Shown here: positions 1-12,919 of the stretch, in pieces
How the letters are laid out: the number at the start of each line of letters is the position of its first letter
How positions within the stretch are numbered: the first letter of the stretch is position 1
DNA from: Psettodes erumei
Taxonomy: Eukaryota > Chordata > Actinopteri > Pleuronectiformes > Psettodidae
DNA: 64,000 nucleotides
Direction: 5' to 3'
NCBI GenBank assembly: GCA_016785225.1
Contig: JAFBJZ010000642.1
Span: forward strand, 212,001-276,000
Translations under genes and position numbers: made by a program
Notes under the pieces: generated by a model
What the model was told of the DNA's origin: nothing
Database searches by the model: none
The model's input: the letters and a program-made list of their open reading frames with translations, nothing else

Positions 1-618
1 CGGGTGTCTTTTGGGTCCCAGATTCATGTGGGTGTTCCTTTGACAAGTATCACCTTCCTAAACACTGTTAAGGACAAAGTACCCCCTCTTCATGGCAGCA
101 GAGGTCCATGATGGTTCTGGCCTCTTTCAGTCACCAACTGTTTCAGGTTTGATGAACAAACAAACAAAGAGTTCAAGGTTTTGGAATCAAGTTGGATCCA
201 TGGAGGCCCCACCTTGCACCTTACTGGACCTAAAGGATCTGATGCTGAACATTTTGGTGCCTGATACCGGACACCTCCTGTAGCCTGGAGGAATCCTTGC
301 CTCGTCACAGCTGTTTTGACAGCATGTGAGGGACCTTGATAATATTAGGCCGATGGGAAACAAACAATGGAATTTCACCTTTACCTTTTTTTTTTTTTTT
401 GTTTAGCAGTGGAAGCTAGTTTTGAGTATAGGTTGTACATTTATACTGTGCATATATTTCTCTCTTTCTGTTCTTTCTTTGTATTTTACATTCACTTATG
501 AACAGCCCTGATTGGTTAGGTGTAGGTGAGCACATGCAGCAAGTGTCAATGTACAGGACATTGATGTCAAGTTTTGTTTGTTTTTCCTACCAGATAACCT
601 CCGGATCCAGCAGTCAAC

Positions 619-2125
619 ATGGCCTCTGAGTGAGTAAATATAGTTTTCTGTAATATAATTTATCAGAAGCTCAGGTTCATTGTTTTAGGTTTACTACAAA
701 TCTACTGAATGTTTTCTTCAACAGGAAAAGACTGTCTGCAAGGCGTAAGCATACTCTGAAGGTAAGAGATGAATAAATAGATGAGACACCACCAGTTTCC
801 TCTTGTATACTTCAAACATTTTAGCTCAAAATGCTTAAAGATGACTGACAATGTGTTCTGTAGAGTTGTATGCTGATGGTGGCGAATACCCTGCTGGAGG
901 CTGAAGCAGAAAAGAAGGCCGAGGAGAGGGAGAAGTTCCTGGCCGACAAATGTCCTCCTCTGGAGCTGCCCTACTCCAAGGACGAGCTCCTGGTGAGGAC
1001 TGTCCTGGATCAGCACACACGTTAGATCATATGTGACTCTGTTTTCTGGTTTTAATACAAGATGTATATATGTATATACAAAGAAAATCAACAAAAGCTC
1101 TAAAAGTGACGTTTCCTCCTCAGGACCTTTGCAAGACACTTCATGAGCAGATTGATATCAGTGAAGAGGAGAGATACTGTATAGAGTTCAAGCTGGACAT
1201 GGTTCTCAATGAGGTGAGACACTTTTTCAGGCCTGTTCCACCTCTTTTTGTCATGTAAAGATGTTTTTAAAATGTAGTTGGTGTTCAAAATCACAAATGA
1301 TGCAAAGTAGCAGAAGAATTTTGTTTATAACTGCACATATGACGATGAATGCTTCGACTTCGAGATGGGAAATTTCCCAGGGTTAGGGTTAGGTTTATTT
1401 TCCACCAGCTACCGTAATGTAACTCGACCTCTAATAAGAGTCCATAATTATTCCTTGTGTCTTGAATCCCCGCCCCAAAGGTCAGAGATCTCAACATCAA
1501 GATTGTGGATCTGAGAGGAAAGTTCAAGAGACCTCGGCTGAAGAAGGTGCGCATGTCGGCCGACGCCATGCTGAAGGCTCTGCTGGGCTCCAAGCACACA
1601 GTCAACATGGACCTGAGGGCCAACCTGAAGCAGGTCAAGAAGGAGGTGAAGGAGGAGGTGAGCTGCCCAAACCCAGACTCCCCGATACCATTACACTTTA
1701 ATTTGTCTCAGTAAAATAGTCCTCGTACTGTTTCTCAGCTGCTGGATATATTATTGTAAACTGGGATAAACATCTGAAAAACTGAACTGCTCCTTTAAAA
1801 CAAGATGGTGGAAGTATTCAAATCCTTTACTGTAGTAAAGGTAGCAGTAGAGCAAAGTAAACTCCATCACAGATAAATACAAGTACATATCAGCAACATG
1901 TACTTGAAATAATCTGATGCAGAAACACTTAGCCCCTGTCACTGATAAACTATTATGTATTACATCATCGTCTGATTATGAATATTTCTTTGTTAGTTAA
2001 CAGGTGGTCACATAAACTAAAATGAATGTTATCTGTGTTCGCAGGACAAGCAGCTGCGCGATGTGGGAGACTGGCGTAAGAACATCGAAGACAAGTCTGA
2101 TAGGAAGAAGATGTTTGATAGTTAA
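619..2125 (+). CDS. tnni2: Fast skeletal troponin I, tandem copy 1 (canonical inhibitory region)
   Basis: This gene encodes the inhibitory subunit of the troponin complex on the fast-muscle thin filament, which blocks actin-myosin interaction until troponin C binds calcium. Coding exons read 619-629, 725-761, 864-992, 1124-1213, 1481-1657 and 2045-2125. All have GT-AG borders and frame continuity (phase 2 after the first, then phase 0), giving about 174 aa. Starting Met-Ala-Ser-Glu, the protein has the basic ARRKHTLK N-terminal helix, then the inhibitory segment [12 protein letters not shown], the switch segment [27 protein letters not shown], and the C-terminal [11 protein letters not shown] ending KKMFDS. 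It is shorter than human TNNI2 because the C-terminal SGMEG-type stretch is reduced. A splice acceptor at about 590 implies a non-coding first exon upstream, which I could not place. It is the most divergent of the five copies and the only one with the ancestral inhibitory motif. Family is certain; paralog letter is not. Confidence 0.93.
1803..1925. repeat. Dispersed fish repeat fragment (AAGTATTCAAATCCTTTACT type)
   Basis: This intronic stretch of tnni2 copy 1 contains a run reading AAGTATTCAAATCCTTTACT followed by GTAGTAAAGGTAGCAGTA. It resembles a family I recognise as common in percomorph introns (short non-autonomous element fragments). A shorter relative with AAAGTAAAAGTACTCAC lies near 11,360. 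No flanking target-site duplication was identified. Confidence 0.5.
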
Positions 2126-5100
2126 ACGTTAACTCGCGTTTCAATGGTTGTTGGGCTTAAGAGTGATTTGTCAGGACAGAAATCAGGTCTCATGTCTTTG
2201 TAACCGGAGAGTTTCATTCCAAAATGCTGCGTATCCAAGTTTAACTTTGACCTTTACTGAACAGATGAGGCAAGGTAAAGATAAAAAGCGTGATACAGTA
2301 AGTGATAAACAGCCTCCTCAGCTGGTTCACGGTTTTAAACGTGACGAGAGGTGACCGTGGGATTTTGGGATGGGTTTTCCGTTCTGTTGGTTTTGGATAC
2401 GTCATTTTGGAACAAAGTTCTTCGGCTGAATTTAAGCTGCCTGTATGGACACTGTACTGTGATGTATTTGTACTGTATGTGCTGTACTGTGAGGAGTGAA
2501 GCAAAACCTGCTTGTGTGTTCTCTAAAGGCTGATTTATACTTCTGCAGAAACAACTCACTGTAACTGTAAACTTATTTTTAGAATTTCAGAAACGTCTTC
2601 TTTCACTCTCTGAACGCTGTCGTTGAACGTGAGCTTTGAATTAGCATGACAAGCTAAAGGTCAGCGCAAAACCGCACAACAACCGCAAATCGGCTGCCAG
2701 TGACCGCAGAAGTGTAAAACAGCCATGTCACCTTTCCTAAACTGTTCAAACTGAAAACGTGATCTTCTTTTCTCATCTTGTTGCTGTCCCATTAAAATAC
2801 AAAAAGCTTCATGTTCATCTGTTCACGTTCAGTCTTGTTGAATTTGTAAACCTCGTCCTGTTTTTAATTCACACGCGGGTCTTAAATTCAACTTAAAGTT
2901 GAGGACTCAGCTCCTTTGGGAGTTTGGGCCGCTGTTTGTGCTAAATGCTAAAAGAGACAAACTGAAGACTTCCAGCAGCTGCAGCATTTTCATTTAAACC
3001 TGTAGAACATGTTTAAGATGGCTGGTCATGAAAAATAATGTGCTTAAAATGTCATCTTTTCTCTCATCCCATCACGTTAACGCTACTCTCTTTATGTAGC
3101 GTTAACTTTATACTAATCTCTTGCTAACTGGTTAGCTAACAGTTACTAAATGGTTAGCTAACGGTTAGCTAACGGGTTTGGCTAACTGTTAGTACATCTA
3201 ATCTCTTGCTAAATGGTTAGCTAAACGTTACTAAATGGTTAGCTAACAGTTAGCTAACCAGTTTGGCTAACTGTTCGGATATAATCTCTTGCTAACTGTT
3301 AGCTAACTGTTAGCTAACAGAAAGAGCTCCCTAAAGACAGAAACTATTATGGTACAAATTTTTATGCAACCTGGGGAACAAAACAAAGCTTCACATGAAA
3401 ACAATGTTTAATTAAAGTTATAGGTTTTAGCTTTTAAAAGTGGTGTATTGTCTATTAGGAAAGCAAACTGGGCTCAGACTGAAATATCTTTGACGCTAGG
3501 TTCGATTGTTATATTTAACAGTGCATATAACGTGTCAGCTGACTTCTCATAGGAGCAGAAGAGGTAAGCTTCATTCGTTCATAAGCTTCATCATTATTTT
3601 CCAGATGTTCATTTTTTCCAGAACGATCACTGGATTTTCTTTCTTTCTTTTGCAGGTCACATGACTCGGACACGTCCGCGGGTTCGATTAGCTGCAGAGG
3701 TACGTTCGTTCGCTCTCGCTGTAAGATTAACTCTGTCCTCGTTGATTCGTGTTGGGTCGTAAATCTGAAGCCCATCTTGGGGTTTGATGGCCAGAGTAAT
3801 AAAAATCAGCGTGGTGGTTACAGCTGCCCCTTTTGCTCTGGGAGGGGCAGTTGTTTACAGTTCCATAAACACAGATGTGGCGTTTTGTTGACCTGTCACA
3901 TTATATATAATATCCATAATCCTGATTTAACGTGTCGGTGATGTGAAGCATCACGTTAAGATCATCAACCGAGCCTTGAATGTGTGACATTGCTGCAGTA
4001 AAAACTGTCATGAGACTCGAGCGGCGTTGAATCTTCAGGGACTTGATTAACCTGTGCTGAGTGTGGACTATGTTCTTGCACCCAGATGAGTTCCTGTGAT
4101 GACACTGCTTTTTCTGAAGATGCATTAAGACCCATCTGAGGCTTCTTCTATCTGGTTTCACGTGGAAAAAAAACAACAACTTGACTTTTTTCCATTTTTT
4201 GTCAACAACACACTTCCATCGTGTTCGCCACATGATTTCCATCAACCTCTTCTTCTTCACTGGTTTAAATGACACCGCCTGGAGATTCGTCTCCATCAAC
4301 CAACTCTTAACATTGGCGAATGGGAACAAACAATAACCAACATTTTCTCCTGTGGACTTTTACCGCTGCAGCTTCCTGCAAATGTTGATTTATTCCCCCC
4401 TATGCATAATTCAGCCCCAGTTTGATTCATCCCGCTCCTTTTGTTTTTGCCAGGCCTTGATGCGGTCTCGTTGGCTCAGGCGTTGGCATACAGTATGTTG
4501 ACTGCCATGGAGCTTCTTATTTGAAAACTTATAACTTAATGTCATGTAAAGATTTCATTCAGCGGCCGCGGCCTGCTGCGTTTCTGCTGAGCAAACAGTA
4601 ATCCATCACATCCAGCGATGAGTGAAGCGTATGAAACAACTGTCAGATTGTCAGACATCCAGTCCGCGGGCTCGAGTGTCCCGGCTCGTCCCGGTCTCAT
4701 GCGTACAGTGTTACAGCGCTGATAATCCTGATCACGACAGCTTCTGATCTGCACTGACAGTGAAGTATGGAGTGGTTTTCATGTCCAGAAGAGGATCTGT
4801 GTCAGAGGGTGGGGAGGCCACAGAGTCAGTAATCTGTATTTGTGTTTTGCTGGACCGGTGTCGCTCCGTGCCGTGGTTCTTTAACAGTCTGCACCGGCAC
4901 TTGACAGCCTCAACAATGTCTTGCGTACGTGGCGCGTCGTTCCCGGGGGTTACTGCAGGTTATATTTGACCTCTGCTGACGGCTGCATCGTATCCCAAGA
5001 TGACAGCTGCCTCATCAGTCACACTCACACCAGCCAGAATTAGAAATGGGAGAACAGAGCCCCTCCGGCGAAAGCAGCGCTACAACAGTTTGCCTTTTTC

Positions 5101-5920
5101 AAATGTCGACTGCGCTGACCTCCGTTTCTGACCGGAGGTAAACGACAGTCTCAATGACGCGGCCTTTCAATTTTTGTCTTTCAGGCATGGAGGTGAAGTG
5201 TCCTCCGCCGAGGCCCCAGCACGAATGGAAACTGTCCTCAGGACGTGCAGGTAAGAGACTCCTGACGACAGCAGAAGAAACACTGCAAAGCTAAATCATT
5301 CACCGTTACAGGCAGTAGATCTGAATCAGTGGATTTATTCTTACTGGTAATCTTGTTGAGATTGAAAGGACAAATGACTCAAAAAACTACTAAAACTCGA
5401 GTCCGGACCCGCCGGACACACCACATCATTTCCTGTCGTCCTTCCCCCGAAACTGTATTCTGCATTTTACTTTTGTATAAAGAATTCCCCGGATGCCTGA
5501 GCTTCGTGAGAGGCCGGCGTAATATATATCATGTGAAGTTATTTTCATCTATTTCCATGTGTTTACATTTGTGGGGGGGTTGTGATCACAGTCCAGCCTG
5601 CAGCAGCTGATCTCACTGATTAGTTCCTCCTCTCGACGCGAAGGCTGCTAATCAGCGAAATCAGCTGCTTTCACATGTCACATCCTCTGGCACTCCCGCT
5701 CAAATTAAACCGGACACGCGGCGGCGTTAAACCGCCGGCGTTTATTGGGGCGACACGTTAAATGGCAGTCAAATGTGAGAAGAGCTCGTGGAGGACGGCC
5801 CGGGGTCGTCTTCAGGACACCTGTCAGTTTAGAGTTTCATCTGTGAGGCAGCTCAGGTGAGCTACAGGTCATGTTCATGAACACGTTTCACTTCATATAT
5901 TTGTGTATTTGTCCTCCTCT
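2126..5920. other. Gene-poor spacer after tnni2 copy 1
   Basis: No ORF here has convincing splice context or family similarity. A possible ATTAAA poly(A) signal for copy 1 lies at 2791-2796. A GTTAGCTAAC repeat block sits at about 3,110-3,325. A candidate exon with good splice borders (5185-5250, starting MEVKCPPPRPQ) meets a stop soon after the next acceptor, so I do not call it a gene. Confidence 0.5.
3110..3325. repeat. GTTAGCTAAC-type short tandem/palindromic repeat
   Basis: Irregular repetition of GGTTAGCTAAC, GCTAACTGTTAG and CTAAATGGTTAGC units over about 215 bp, with many self-complementary 10-mers (GTTAGCTAAC). It lies in non-coding DNA downstream of tnni2 copy 1. Confidence 0.75.
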
Positions 5921-5923
5921 CAG

Positions 5924-6000
5924 CCCTGCGTCCTGCCGACTGACCGCGGGACCTGAAGAAGACCAAACTGAAGTGGGAGGAGAAGGAGGTTGAAGAGGAG
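5924..6000 (+). pseudogene. Possible relic of a tnni2 penultimate exon
   Basis: Between a plausible acceptor (TCCTCCTCTCAG) and a GTGAGT donor lies a 77-bp block. Its 3' part, GACCTGAAG...AAACTGAAG...GAGAAGGAGGTTGAAGAGGAG before GTGAG, resembles the 3' end of the tnni2 penultimate exon (GACCTGAGG...AACCTGAAG...AAGGAGGTGAAGGAGGAG before GTGAG). The conceptual read DLKKTKLKWEEKEVEEE is reminiscent of [16 protein letters not shown]. The upstream half is unrelated and has an in-frame stop. It lies between copies 1 and 2, where a decayed copy would be expected. Chance similarity of acidic/basic codons is a real alternative. Confidence 0.25.
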
Positions 6001-9000
6001 GTGAGTCTCCTCTACTCGAGGTGGAAACTGACCCCAGACAAGCGCTGGAAAAACTCTGACCTGCTGGGTGAAGGTCATTTTGGTCCAGTGTTTGTCCCAC
6101 TTATTTGGAAATTTGAACATTTGTGCCTTGAATGATTGAATTGGCTTCAGCGGGCAGCAGGGAGGTGAGATGCTCCGGCTGCAGGTCTTCACGTGGCCAC
6201 TAGATGTTGCTCCTGCCTCCAAACAGTGACTCAGTGAATGGAAAAATAAATCCTCAGTTTTACCTGAAAGAAAGAAAAAGACAATTCTCATATGTTTTTT
6301 ATGTGAGTTATTGCTTTCAGAAGATATTAATGGTCTGGTTGAGCAGAATGCCTGAGGTATTTTCACCTGGACACATAAGATGCATGATGTGCATGCTTTG
6401 TTGGATTCTTACTTCCAGTTACTTGCTCACAACCATCAAAGTATCCCAGTTTGACCAGTCTGTGCCTGTGTCACCCAACCCAACAGGAAACATTAATGTT
6501 GGGTGATTCTGCAAAGTTTTGAAGGCACCTAGACGACGTCCAGCTCTGTGCGTGAGCTGGGTTTGAACATTTACATTTGTCTACTTCACATTTAGCATCG
6601 GATTCAGGCTTTCGTTGTGTTTTTGTTGTTGTTGTTGTTGTCACGTTCTGCTGCTGTACTTTGATGTATTGTATTGTATTTATTTTAGTCCAGCGTTTTG
6701 TTTGTGAGCACCATCAGACTGGATTTGAGTTTACATGCCACAATTTCATTTTAGCTCAACAAGCTAAAGTGGCACCAACAATATGACTCATGGAAGTTGT
6801 AGTTTTATTCATATAACATGACTTACAAGTTTTGCCTGGTTGTAATACCTCTTCCATGGCGTTATATATTAGAAGACCCTGAGCGACAGGTCGTAAATCC
6901 CGGCACCGACCGTCCCCGCGGGTGGTCGTCGCGGTCGCTGCGTCCGCGCTTCAAACTCAACCAGATGGTGGATGGATCTAAACGAGCTGCTACTAGCATC
7001 CAGGAGTATGAATCAGACGCCATGTAAACATACACATATAGTTATTAATGCCTTCGCATAGCGAGGAAAGGCCACACGCTTCACTCGCATTTCCAAACTG
7101 GGACCTGCCGTGCGGAGCATACCGGGGGGCTCGAGTTGTAGGCCGGACGCCTGCCCCCGCCTCTCTGACAGAACCGTGAACCCGACCCCCTCAGCATCGC
7201 CCTCCGCCGCCACATTCCCAGCGTGACTCAGACTCCATCATCCCCGCTGTCTGCACCACGCTCATATTTGTCACCACCTCGCCCTCCGTCCTATAGTCTG
7301 ACCTGCTAAATGCTTATAGATCCGATGACACTTCCGAGGTGATCACTTCGGCAGAGATAACGAGGCGATCGATTGCTCGCGTGCCTTCGTGGATGCAGAC
7401 AGGTTATACCTTCTGATTGGCTGGAAGCATTTTTGCGTAGTGCTGCGTTCACTGACAGCAGATGTTTTATAGGAAGTTAGCTTGAGGTCGCTGGCGGGTA
7501 AACAAAGATCAAATGGATTAATTTCCACTGAAATGAACATGATAGTAACACGTGATCATGAGCATGCCGATGTTTGCCATTTTAGTTTATCCTATTAGCA
7601 TGCTAACATTTGCTAATTAGTATAATGGCTCTCGATAAAGTCGGATGACGGCCAAGGCTATTACAGTTTGTCCGGAGGTGAACATGAATATCTGAACCAA
7701 CTCCAGTGCTGATCCATCCAGTAGATGCTAAGTTATGGCATAAAATGAGCAAAGACCTGCTGGTCTCCAGATGAAACAACAGAAGATCACCAGAGGCATG
7801 AGGATGCACCCTCTGGGGACCCTGCATGTCTGTAGGAAATGTTTCAGTCTGGATCAAAGTGGTGGACTCACTAGCTTAAAAACCGACTGCATCATTCACA
7901 GAGCTATGCTACTAGCATGGCTAACAATGATAGCATTGGTCGTTTGCCAGTGACCGCAGCCGTTCTCCACGTAGTTTCAACTGAACCAGATCTGAACCGG
8001 ACGTTTTGCCTCGCGAGACACTGGCGAACAACCTATTTCTCTTTGAGCTATGTGGTTTGTAGTATACAGTATCATCAGTATAAAATACTATTAGGTCTTA
8101 AAATGTTTTGTCAAACCACTTACAGTTTCACGTATACGCATGTTTAGCACGAAGCCGTCTTGTTCCTCGGGAATCTTGAGCAATTAAGTAAGAATGCTTT
8201 CATGAGTCGGCCACTGGGTAACGTTATCCTCATGGAAAATATGCCTTCCTGCCTACCTGAAATCGTGCCCACATATTTTTATAGCACAAGTGTTAATATG
8301 AGAGGGCACGGCAGCGGCCAGAGAAAGGTCTGGAAACCTTTCTGAGGGATTCCGCGGCTCAGAGCAGCAATCCAAGATGAAACGCTAACCAGGCCAGCCG
8401 GCCGTTACGTGATATTAATAGATGGCAGAAATGCGAGCTTGTTAAGCACTTTATTTGGAGCAATAGTTGAAAGTCATAGCAAAGTTTCGCTGCTGGGTTT
8501 CTGTCTTTTAAGCCAGTTTCTGAACTCGCAGGACGCTGGAAGTTCAGTGCATCTCTGGTTTTTGTGTTGGGGAAGACGGGCTTTGTTTTCAGTTTTCAGC
8601 CACAAACTTGAGATGTTGCAAGATGCTACAATTGAGATGTTGTTGTAGACCAGGTAGACAAGGTAAAGATCTTCAGCTGGGACTTGGCTTTTTATGGTTG
8701 GATGATCACAAAAGTTCTTCAGAAGTTCTTGTGGCCCGTCTTCCAAGTTCAGGTAAACACGAGTTCTCGTTGAAGTTAATTACGTGTATTTTATGAACGG
8801 CGATGTCTTTGTCCGTCTTCTCGAGAAGTTTAGGATTTAGTCTCTTTCTTGGGGCCAAATGTTGAAAAATCTGTCTGTGCAGACGTAATCAGAACTTAAA
8901 TTGGGATCTGTTAAGATGCTGATTTTAAAATCATCTGTGAAGATGCTGAATATACCTACAAGTGAGAACACGACTAAAATTAAGGACCTTATTTCGGTCT

Positions 9001-9680
9001 ACGCGGGTCAAATTGTGTTATTTTAAAGCGGCTATTTATTCCGTGAACATTGATAAGAAAGGTTGAGGAGCCTTTTTCCATTGTGACAAAGGGATACCGT
9101 CTACGCCAAAGGATTTAAACCCTTTCATCGTTGAACCCTGGTTCTACCCTAGCTTGCGAGCCGACCGTTAGCCTGGTCCTGTCCTCTCAACATCAGGCAG
9201 AGAATTTAGAGGACGCATCCTTCATGAGAAATTTGATTAGTGATGCAGAGGTTTCGGAGCTCTTTGGTTAAATCCACATCAAGGTTTGACCACTTTAACC
9301 AAAGCAGGGGGGGTTGGACTGTTTCTACAAAGGCATTAAATTTGGTTCCTCAGACCGATCTGAGCTTTTGTAGGAGGCGCAACAACAAAGAGTTGGAGAA
9401 TTGTTAACTTAAATCTGCCTGTAACTCATGAGTCAGAGCTCCAGCCTTTATGTGCAGGCTGCGTATCCAGTGCTTATCATCATTTCAACTTCGTCCACTG
9501 CCCCATTCCTGTCACCAGCCCTGTCTTCATCTGGTTAAACATTTGGACTCTGGTGGTTTTATAGCGAATGTCAAGCATCGTCATGGTCTTCCTCCCTTTT
9601 ATAGCGTCCCAGTGGCACCGAGCAGAGTCCTAAAATGAAACCAGGCTCCTCCTTGATGACGCTCGATTCATGGGCTGAAG
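6001..9680. other. Gene-free spacer
   Basis: This is ordinary AT-moderate non-coding sequence. Short ORFs in all frames lack splice context, composition bias or recognisable similarity. I see no RNA gene or repeat of note. Confidence 0.5.
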
Positions 9681-9683
9681 TTG

Positions 9684-9854
9684 ATGATATTTCAGGAGCT
9701 TGCTGGCCGATTGGTCTGAGGTTCCTGCATTTCCATAAACAGGAGCTCCATATCCGCGCTCCGGCCGTCGTATATATACGACCCCCGAGGATGATTTCTT
9801 CCCACTGCCGCCGGCCACTGCTGCCCTCCTCCTCGATTTTCTGTCTCGTCGTAG
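9684..9854 (+). promoter_or_regulatory. Promoter cassette and non-coding exon 1 of tnni2 copy 2
   Basis: The cassette reads ATTTCAGGAGCTTGCTGGCC, then GATTGGTCTGAGG (inverted CCAAT box at about 9709-9714), then TTCCATAAACAGGAGC, and TATATATA at 9771-9778. Downstream is a pyrimidine-rich leader ending in TCGTAG before the donor GTGAGA at 9855. The same arrangement precedes copies 3, 4 and 5. It would splice to the exon starting at 11204, which carries the start codon. Confidence 0.75.
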
Positions 9855-11228
9855 GTGAGACCAATTTCCTTTCCCTCCTCCCTCCCGCTCTGCATGCCCG
9901 GACCGGGCCGGTGAACCGATACCACACGGAGTCTGTTAGAGTGATTTTGAGGAGACCCGAGTGCGAAGTGCTAAGGCGATGAAAGTCCTGACCTTTGGGT
10001 GTTTGTTAATAAGTGACGGGAAATGTGATCCGGCGCGAGGGAGATCAGCGCAGGACTGAGCCGAAGTTTCGATCAGCTGAGGTCGGATTGTGCTTTAATT
10101 TTGATTTGGGCGGAAGATTTCTGTTCATCTAGAAAAAAATGTCACGCCTCCTTTTTTAAAGCATCTGGCTGCTTTGGAAAGTTTGGAGTTTTTCTTGTAA
10201 TCTAAAGATTCTTAATTCTGGACTATTGGGATTATTTTTTTGTTAAACAATTTTTGAATTATTGGATTTTTTTTTTTTTAAATTGAGAAAACAGATTTTT
10301 CCACTGGGATTATTCTGACTCATCTTTGGGTGCTTGAGAACTGATTTGAGAGGATGACGAGCTGCCATCATTTTCTGAGAGTACACTGTAAAAAATAGTC
10401 ACCTTAACTCGTCTTTTGTTGACAAATTCTTAATTAAGAAAACGTAAAGACAACCTATGAACCAGTGTCGTGAAAGCAGCACTGAAACAATTTGTATTTG
10501 CTGTCGGTTTGAATGTTTAATTTTTAAAAGTGTGTGGCTTGTTGAGAAGTGCCGGTCGTTACTTTAGTAAAAGCTGTTTTTTTGTTTCGTAATCTTATCA
10601 TCGATTGATCTGAAAAGTTTGGAAATTTGATCTCCACATTGTTTTTGCAGACAAAGACTCTTTTTAAAATTTTTTTTACAGCGTATTCTCCTTTGTAGCG
10701 TGTTTGATTGTTTTGAAAATTAACTCTAAATCTCGACATTTGTTAAATTTGTGGATTTTCAGACGTTTAACTCTTACACTGTAAAAAAAAAATGTGACTC
10801 AATCATGGTCCCCGTTGGTTCTTCATTGTGTTCGACCTCTCGTTAGGCCCGACGGAGCGGTGAAACCTCTGAGTATTTTTAGTATAAAAACGCGAACGCT
10901 AACACGCTGTGGCAGCACATTCTGCTGCGCGCATTCTTCTCCGGCGAAGGAAGTGAAGTGTTAACTCCCGGAGGATATTTGGTGTTGAACACCTGTAAAG
11001 GAGCTTATCACACAGGCATCAGCGCCGACATCTGATCTAAACCCCAAACTCCAAACTTAGCTCTGTCACCGCTCATCAACTGTTTGAGCGGATCACGTTT
11101 CACGCGGAGGAGGGTCTCTGATATTTAAGCCGAGGGCAGATTATAACGTCCTTTATTCTCCTTCAATGTCTCAATGGGCTTTTCCTCTCTTCTGTTCAAA
11201 CAGGCTGTGAAGACCAGAACCCGCCACC

Positions 11229-12882
11229 ATGTCTGAGTAAGTCACCATTTATTAACTCTTCATTTTAGTGATGGGGGGAAAAAAAGTGAAATCAAATCAG
11301 GGCCTGAGTGTTGACATGTTTAATTAGAAGTAAAGTTTACAGTTATAAACTGCAGTATCCAAAGTAAAAGTACTCACTGTGAAAACAAAGGTTCAGGTTT
11401 GGGGAGAGAAACGCATTTGTAACTTCATGAGAAGTTGATCATCTTGAATGAGAAGATCTGACGATGCTGTTTGTGCTCCTCGCAGAAAGAGGATGACTTC
11501 GAGCCGCAGGCATCACCTAAAGGTGCAGAACACACACACAACACGACACAACACAACACAACACAATACTACACAACACAGGTCTTTGACACCTCACTGG
11601 TCTTTACTGAAGGTCCAGTGTGTCCTGGTTCTGGCTGAGTTGAGCTGTTCACAGCTGTTTCATATGGACGACATGATGGTTTTGGAAACACGTGACGGTT
11701 ACGTCTGCGGTTTAAGTGAATTTACTTATTTATTTTGTATCGTTACCGTCGTCCTGCTGTCTTTTTTAAATTAACGTAATATTAAATTCATTATTTATCC
11801 CTGCGGGGTCTCATGTCTGAACAAACGCCCCTGAGCTCTGAGGCGTGGAGGCGCCACCTGCTGGTTGAATCTGTCCAACACACGGTTTCATGATTTAAGA
11901 AGCTGAAGCTGAATTGTTGAAGGAAACTTCTGGATCTGGAGTAGCTCTTCGTCTAAACCTTTAGTTAGACTTTCTGGTTAAAGCAAAGTAACAGTCGCCG
12001 TTTGTTTCCTTCGGTTGTTCCAGCAGCGACGTCCAGGTTGAGCGACAGTATGTCTGTCCGCTGTTTCATCGTCCGTGAAAATATCATGTTTAAATACACA
12101 GATTTATGGGTTTTTATCTCAGCGGCCCGGTCCGCTCATTAAGAAGAAAGGTGCTGATCCTGATTTTAGTCATAATTGATAGACGGTGACGTTGGTGATG
12201 CATCTGTCATCACATCAAGTTGTTTTGTCGAGTGTTTACGCTGGTTATCATCGATCCCTCAGACGGTTTCCAGCCTGTAAAAGAGCCGATCAGGGAGTTT
12301 ATGGAAGGGAAGTCTTCTGTGGACAGTGCGATAAGAAGTTGTACATTAGCAGTAACTAACGGTACTTGTTCGTTTCTGGATGACACATCCTTATATAACC
12401 CTAACCCATCATCGTGGCTCAGAACTTGTTCAGAATCACAATGATCCTGGTTCCTTGTGATGCCTTGTGAATCCTCCACTCTCCTTGTGTCCTGCAGAGT
12501 GTGATGCTGCAGATCGCGGCCAACTGGATAGAGCAGGAGAAGAAGGACTTGGTAAAGAACAAGGAGGCCTACATGGCCGAACAGTGCCCCCAACCCAACC
12601 TGGGTGGAGACCAGGCCGCCCTCATGGTGAGGGGACGCACTGACGTTTCAAACAGTTCAGCTGAAGAGCTCCTTCACATCGTCGCACGTTTGCTGCTTTA
12701 TCTCCTTCTATGCAGACGATTACTCATTTTATGTGGCAGCTGATTCATTTATTCATGATCGGTACGTAAACGTCTGTCTTTTTCTTTTTTAGGACACCTG
12801 CAGAAAGTTGAATGCCCTCATTGAAAAAATAGATGAGGAGAGGTACGACCTGTTGGTCAAAGTTGGCAAGGCTGATAAAGAG

Positions 12883-12919
<37 letters not shown>

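Noticed and set aside
5185..5250. Possible coding exon starting MEVKCPPPRPQ
   Set aside because: Good splice borders, but joining to the next acceptor gives a stop after six codons, and no family was recognised.
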